From an uncultured Eubacteriales bacterium (GTDB lineage Bacteria > Bacillota > Clostridia > Oscillospirales > UBA644), in NCBI GenBank assembly GCA_934481505.1, contig CAKSPP010000008.1, forward strand, positions 1 through 16,873: 16,873 nt of DNA, read 5' to 3'. Made by a program: the position numbers and the translations under genes. Positions within the stretch are counted from its first letter, which is position 1. Each line of letters begins with the position of its first letter. Below the pieces are notes generated by a model that did no database searches, had not been told where the DNA came from, and was given only the letters and a program-made list of their open reading frames with translations. Of this stretch, positions 13,640 through 16,873 are shown one piece after another.

Positions 13640-14443
13640 ATGAACAAGAACACTTTCACAACAATCAAACTCGAAAAAGGCGAAATCGGCGTTTACGATT
13701 TCGGAGAAACCAAACTTTACGCATATAAAACAAATGATTTTATAGACGATGAAGTTTTCGTTGTCGCAAAAAACGGCAAAGGCGTCGTCGTCGAACTTCC
13801 CTGCTTCTTCGACAACATCAAAGAACTTACCGCATGGCTCGAAAAGGAAAATATCAAAGTAGAAGCGAAAATGGTCGCATATCATGCGGCAGGAGCTTCG
13901 TTCTTGCCCGAAGTTCCCGCTTACGGAACAAAATCTTCGGTCGAATATAACACCAACGGCGGCGGAGCGGGTCTTATTTCCAACTTCACGCAGGCGTTCG
14001 GCGAAATTTTCGACTCTTCAAAATGCAACGCCGAAAATATCCTTTCCGACGGAGACGTTGAGATTGCCGGAATAAAAATGAATATCAAATCGAACGGCGA
14101 AGCCTATGACATTTCCTTCCCCGAAATAAACTGCGTTTATACTCACATGATGGGTCACGACTGCCACTCAATCGTCGCGGGCTGCGGTCACGCCGACGCG
14201 ATTATTTCCCAGCTTGACGGCTATATTTCGGCAGGTTACGACCTTATCTTAACCTCTCACTACACCCCCGAAGACCTCAAAGACGCGTCGACGAAAATCG
14301 CTTATCTCAAAGACCTCAAAGAGATTGCGGCGGACTGCAAAGATGCCTCCGAAATGAAAGAACAGGTCAAAAATAAATACGGAAACTACGGCGGAGAAAA
14401 CTATCTCGACATGACGGTAGGATTTTTCTTCCCTCACGAATAA
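13640..14443 (+). CDS. Metallo-beta-lactamase-fold-like protein lacking the HxHxDH motif
   Basis: 267 residues, soluble. The layout resembles an MBL-fold hydrolase: N-terminal strands ending in EVFVVAKNGKGVVVELPCFFDNIKEL, then VAYHAAGASFLPEVPAYGT (79-97) where active enzymes have HxHxDH followed by an inward-facing segment, then CVYTHMMGHDCHS (166-177) and LILTSHYTPED (202-212) near where the later metal histidines fall. Only H82 remains of the first motif, so a normal two-metal site looks unlikely; H169, H173, H176 and H207 could hold one metal. AAGGAGA precedes ATG 13640. It is the first gene of the operon and ends one base before the macrodomain gene, so it is probably tied to ADP-ribosylation as a partner, substrate or hydrolase. 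The fold is inferred from pattern only. Confidence 0.6.
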   Translation: MNKNTFTTIKLEKGEIGVYDFGETKLYAYKTNDFIDDEVFVVAKNGKGVVVELPCFFDNIKELTAWLEKENIKVEAKMVAYHAAGASFLPEVPAYGTKSSVEYNTNGGGAGLISNFTQAFGEIFDSSKCNAENILSDGDVEIAGIKMNIKSNGEAYDISFPEINCVYTHMMGHDCHSIVAGCGHADAIISQLDGYISAGYDLILTSHYTPEDLKDASTKIAYLKDLKEIAADCKDASEMKEQVKNKYGNYGGENYLDMTVGFFFPHE

Positions 14444-14444
14444 T

Positions 14445-15224
14445 ATGACTCAAAAAGAAAAAAGACTTTATCTTATTAAATATCTGTTTGCCGAAAGGGA
14501 AGAAAAACCGTTCTTTCCCGAAAGCGAAGCCGAAGAAAAACGGCTTTTACGGGGGCTTTTCAATATAAGACCCCCGAAAGAAGCAAGCGGCGAATTTCTT
14601 GAAATTCAGGATTCGTACTTAAAAGAAGAAATAAATCAAAAGGGAATAGTCCGCACCGACGGGCTTTTTCCCGTTTGCGGCGGAATGTACCTCTTTTCGG
14701 GCGACATAACTACCCTCGACTGCGACGCGATAGTAAACGCCGGAAACCCCGCTTTGCTCGGCTGTTTCTGTCCGAATCACGGCTGCGTCGATAATGCCAT
14801 TCACACCTTTGCGGGCGTTGAGCTGCGGCTTTGCTGCAACGAAATAATGAAAGGCAAAGCCGCCGCTCCGGGAAGGGCGATAATCACTCCCGCGTTTTGT
14901 CTGCCGTCAAAATATGTTATTCACACGGTGGGACCCGTAGTCCGCGGCAGAGTGATGAAAAAGGACGAAAAAACGCTCGAAAGCTGCTATCTGTCGTCCC
15001 TTTCGGCAGCGGAAAACGCAGGGCTTGAAAGCGTTGCTTTCTGCTGCATTTCGACGGGCGAATACGGCTTCCCGAACGACAGAGCGGCGAAAATCGCAGT
15101 CGGGACGGTTTCGGAATTTCTTAAAAAGAGCGTTTCGGTAAAGAAGGTGATTTTCGATGTTTTCACAGAAAAAGACAGACGGCTCTACGAAAGAGAACTA
15201 TCAAAAATTAAAAGAGAAAATTGA
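14445..15224 (+). CDS. Zn-type macrodomain protein, probable protein-ADP-ribose hydrolase
   Basis: 259 residues. After an N-terminal helical region (1-70) comes the macrodomain: GDITTLDCDAIVNAGNP (86-102), the Cys/His-rich loop GCFCPNHGCVDNAIH (106-120), YVIHTVGP, and STGEYGFPN (203-211), the phosphate-binding loop. In the Zn-macro group of Staphylococcus and Streptococcus, the loop's Cys-His-Cys set (probably C107, H112, C114 here) binds zinc in the active site and the enzyme removes mono-ADP-ribose placed by SirTM. The neighbouring SirTM gene, which overlaps this one by 68 bases, strongly supports that pairing. The start follows the upstream stop by one base, implying translational coupling. 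No ribosome binding site is obvious apart from purine-rich upstream codons. Confidence 0.9.
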   Translation: MTQKEKRLYLIKYLFAEREEKPFFPESEAEEKRLLRGLFNIRPPKEASGEFLEIQDSYLKEEINQKGIVRTDGLFPVCGGMYLFSGDITTLDCDAIVNAGNPALLGCFCPNHGCVDNAIHTFAGVELRLCCNEIMKGKAAAPGRAIITPAFCLPSKYVIHTVGPVVRGRVMKKDEKTLESCYLSSLSAAENAGLESVAFCCISTGEYGFPNDRAAKIAVGTVSEFLKKSVSVKKVIFDVFTEKDRRLYERELSKIKREN

Positions 15225-16032
15225 CAAAGCGGACGCGGTCGTTATCGGAGCGGGAGCAGGGCTTTCCGCCTCCGCGGGCTTTGAATATTCGGGCAGACGC
15301 TTTTCGGATAATTTCGCGGATTTCGAAGAAAAATACGGCTTTCACGATATGTATTCGGGCGGGTTTTATCCCTTTGAAGACAGCCGCGAATTTTGGGCGT
15401 ATTGGAGCCGTTATATTCTGATAAACCGCTATAAAAATATCCCGAAGCCCGAAGTCTTCGCCTCGCTTTTGTCGCTTGTAAAGGACAAAAACTATTTCGT
15501 TATAACGACGAACGTTGACCATTGCTTTCAGAAATCGGGCTTTGACAAAGAAAGGCTTTTTTATGTTCAGGGCGACTACGGGCTTTTTCAATGTTCCGAG
15601 CCTTGCAGGCAGTGGACATACGAAAACGAAAATGCGATAAAAAGAATGGTTTCGGAGCAAAAGGATATGAAAATTCCCGAAGAACTCATTCCGAGATGTC
15701 CCGTCTGCGGAAAACCTCTGACGACAAATCTCCGCTGCGACAACCGTTTTGCGGAAGACGCGGGCTGGCACGCGGCATATGAAAGATACGGGAAGTTTCT
15801 CCGCGAAAACAGCAATGGGAAAATCCTCTTTCTCGAACTCGGAGTCGGATACAACACCCCCGGAATAATAAAATATCCGTTTATAAAATTGACCGCAGAC
15901 CTTCCCGACGCGTATTATATAACGGTAAACAAAGAAACATATATCCCCTCGGCAATAAAGAAAAAATCGACGGCTTTTTCGTCAGATATCGGAGAACTGT
16001 TGACAAACGGCTCGGTTTCTGATATAATCTGA
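15157..16032 (+). CDS. Class M sirtuin (SirTM), NAD-dependent protein ADP-ribosyltransferase
   Basis: 291 residues. NAD-binding GAGAGLSASAG lies at 31-41, TTNVDH at 117-122 and the zinc ribbon at C146, C150, C181 and C184. The catalytic histidine of deacetylase sirtuins is replaced by glutamine in VQGDYG (Q138). N119, Q138 and R193 match, with an offset of one, the residues I recall as important in characterised SirTMs (N118, Q137, R192). SirTMs ADP-ribosylate a lipoylated GcvH-like carrier and are reversed by a Zn-macrodomain; no carrier gene is visible here, so the substrate is unknown. ATG 15157 has GAAGGTGA six bases upstream. The 68-base overlap with the macrodomain gene is real because both frames are conserved-looking there. 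A promoter for the next gene lies in its last codons. Confidence 0.92.
   Translation: MFSQKKTDGSTKENYQKLKEKIDKADAVVIGAGAGLSASAGFEYSGRRFSDNFADFEEKYGFHDMYSGGFYPFEDSREFWAYWSRYILINRYKNIPKPEVFASLLSLVKDKNYFVITTNVDHCFQKSGFDKERLFYVQGDYGLFQCSEPCRQWTYENENAIKRMVSEQKDMKIPEELIPRCPVCGKPLTTNLRCDNRFAEDAGWHAAYERYGKFLRENSNGKILFLELGVGYNTPGIIKYPFIKLTADLPDAYYITVNKETYIPSAIKKKSTAFSSDIGELLTNGSVSDII
16000..16028 (+). promoter_or_regulatory. Consensus sigma-A promoter for the MATE gene, inside the sirtuin 3' end
   Basis: TTGACA (16000-16005), 17-base spacer, TATAAT (16023-16028): both hexamers match consensus. The -10 ends one base before the sirtuin stop codon. The transcript would begin near 16035 with a leader of roughly 90 bases. 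Confidence 0.85.
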
Positions 16033-16075
16033 CAGAAAATTGTTGTGGATTTTTCCGGACGAAGTCATCTTTTCG

Positions 16076-16106
16076 CCACACGCACACCGCGTGTGGTATT
16101 TTTTTT
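16076..16106 (+). terminator. Intrinsic terminator: end of the sirtuin operon and possible attenuator for the MATE gene
   Basis: CCACACGC (16076-16083) pairs with GCGTGTGG (16089-16096) around ACACC, followed by TA and eight Ts (16099-16106). It lies downstream of the promoter at 16000-16028 and 17 bases before the MATE start, so transcripts of the transporter must pass it. TGTGG at 16044-16048 could compete for CCACA (16076-16080). Confidence 0.85.
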
Positions 16107-16123
16107 GCCCGAAGGAGATAAAT

Positions 16124-16873
16124 ATGGATACAGATTTCATGCGTAAAAAACCGGTACTTCCGCTTGTTTTGTCGATGTCGCTGCCGATGGTTCTTTCAAT
16201 GCTCGTAAATTCGCTTTACAACATTGTCGACAGCTTTTTCGTCGCGAAAATAAGCGACGACGCGATGACCGCCCTTTCGCTCGTTTTTCCCGTTCAAAAT
16301 CTTATAAACGCCGTCGCGATAGGGTTCGGGGTCGGAGTAAACGCCGCGGTTTCGTTTTATCTCGGTGCAAAGGAAGAGGAAAAAGCCGACAGAGCCGCAA
16401 CCCAGGGGCTTTTGCTGTCGGTTATCCACGGAATTATCGGAAGCGTTGTCGGGATTTTCGGGACTTCGGCATTTCTTTCTCTTTTCACTTCCGACGGAAA
16501 CGTGATAGCTCTCGGGAAAAGCTATTCGACGGTCGTTTTCGCGTTTGCGGTTATAATAAATGTCGGGCTTGTCTTTGAAAAAGTGTTCCAGTCGGCAGGC
16601 AAAATGAATGTCACGATGGTCGGGCTTTCAGCAGGATGTATCGCAAACATAGTCCTTGACCCCGTTTTGATTTTCGGCTTAGGCCCTTTCCCGAAAATGG
16701 GAATTGAGGGTGCCGCCCTCGCGACGGGAATCGGGCAGACGGTTTCGCTCGCGGTCTATCTTATCGTATATTTTGCCCGTCCGCTTTGCGTTAAAATAAG
16801 GAAAAAGCATTTCCGCCCCGAAAAACGGACGATAGGAAAACTCTATTCGGTCGGAATTCCCGCGTCTCTTAAT
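16124..16873 (+). CDS. MATE family efflux transporter (first 250 residues; cut by window end)
   Basis: The frame starts at ATG 16124 with GAAGGAGAT upstream and is open to the window edge. The N-terminus MSLPMVLSMLVNSLYNIVDSFFVAKI is typical of the DinF/NorM-like MATE exporters of Clostridia, followed by LSLVFPVQNLINAVAIGFGVG, a cytoplasmic loop with LGAKEEEKADRAATQG, and LDPVLIFGLGPFPKMGIEGAALAT near residue 190-210. About six to seven of the expected twelve helices are visible. Such proteins expel cationic drugs or other small molecules using Na+ or H+ gradients. It has its own promoter and a leader terminator, suggesting regulated expression separate from the sirtuin operon. Substrate unknown. 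Confidence 0.9.
   Translation, partial: MDTDFMRKKPVLPLVLSMSLPMVLSMLVNSLYNIVDSFFVAKISDDAMTALSLVFPVQNLINAVAIGFGVGVNAAVSFYLGAKEEEKADRAATQGLLLSVIHGIIGSVVGIFGTSAFLSLFTSDGNVIALGKSYSTVVFAFAVIINVGLVFEKVFQSAGKMNVTMVGLSAGCIANIVLDPVLIFGLGPFPKMGIEGAALATGIGQTVSLAVYLIVYFARPLCVKIRKKHFRPEKRTIGKLYSVGIPASLN

Noticed and set aside
16035..16075. Guanidine-type riboswitch before the MATE gene
   Set aside because: CCGGACGA superficially recalls guanidine riboswitch sequences, but the paired hairpins with ACGR loops or the full pseudoknot sequence are not present.
1..16873. CRISPR arrays, tRNA or rRNA genes
   Set aside because: No regularly spaced direct repeats with unique spacers, no cloverleaf sequences and no rRNA-like stretches were noticed on reading both strands.

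Overview
The window looks like a chromosomal piece of a spore-forming Clostridia-type Firmicute (Bacillota), possibly of the Oscillospiraceae/Ruminococcaceae. The grounds are a SipL-like spore-coat protein (SPOCS plus LysM), Firmicutes-type ribosome binding sites and sigma-A promoters (several with an extended -10), a Firmicutes-style L10 leader before rplJ-rplL, an HxlR regulator, and TAA/TGA stops in the standard code. The species cannot be named from this window.

Layout. (1) 1-692, minus strand: N-terminal part of an unknown lipoprotein. It diverges from (2) the SipL-like gene at 909-2426; the gap carries two matched palindromes. (3) 2454-11837: a polysaccharide operon. It starts with a near-consensus sigma-A promoter and a copy of the ribosomal protein L10 leader with its own attenuator. 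It then encodes a GT2 glycosyltransferase broken by an in-frame TGA, an intact GT2 glycosyltransferase, an O-antigen ligase/polymerase-type membrane protein, a Stealth sugar-phosphate transferase, two GT-B-like glycosyltransferases, a Wzx flippase and, behind a terminator, an acyltransferase with a G9 tract. (4) 11867-13032: promoter, second (canonical) L10 leader, rplJ, rplL, terminator. (5) 13052-16032: an HxlR regulator facing an operon of a degenerate metallo-beta-lactamase-fold protein, a Zn-type macrodomain ADP-ribosyl hydrolase and a class M sirtuin (SirTM). (6) 16000-16873: a promoter inside the end of the sirtuin gene, a short leader with a terminator, and the first 250 codons of a MATE efflux transporter.

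How the genes work together. Region 3 has the parts to extend, phosphodiester-link, export, polymerise and acylate a surface glycan. It lacks an initiating sugar-phosphate transferase, a chain-length regulator and nucleotide-sugar enzymes, so these must lie elsewhere. Its promoter-leader-attenuator resembles the one before rplJ, which suggests that free L10-L7/L12, a gauge of ribosome production, could tune glycan synthesis. Region 5 pairs an ADP-ribosylating sirtuin with the hydrolase expected to undo the mark. The lipoyl-carrier GcvH-L and ligase LplA2 found in described SirTM operons are absent from the visible neighbourhood; the MBL-like protein occupies the first position.

Most notable: the duplicated L10 leader on a glycan operon, the MBL-macro-SirTM operon with an HxlR operator array, the G9 tract where loss or gain of one base truncates the acyltransferase, and the nonsense codon in the first glycosyltransferase. 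No tRNA, rRNA, CRISPR array, transposase or integrase was seen.
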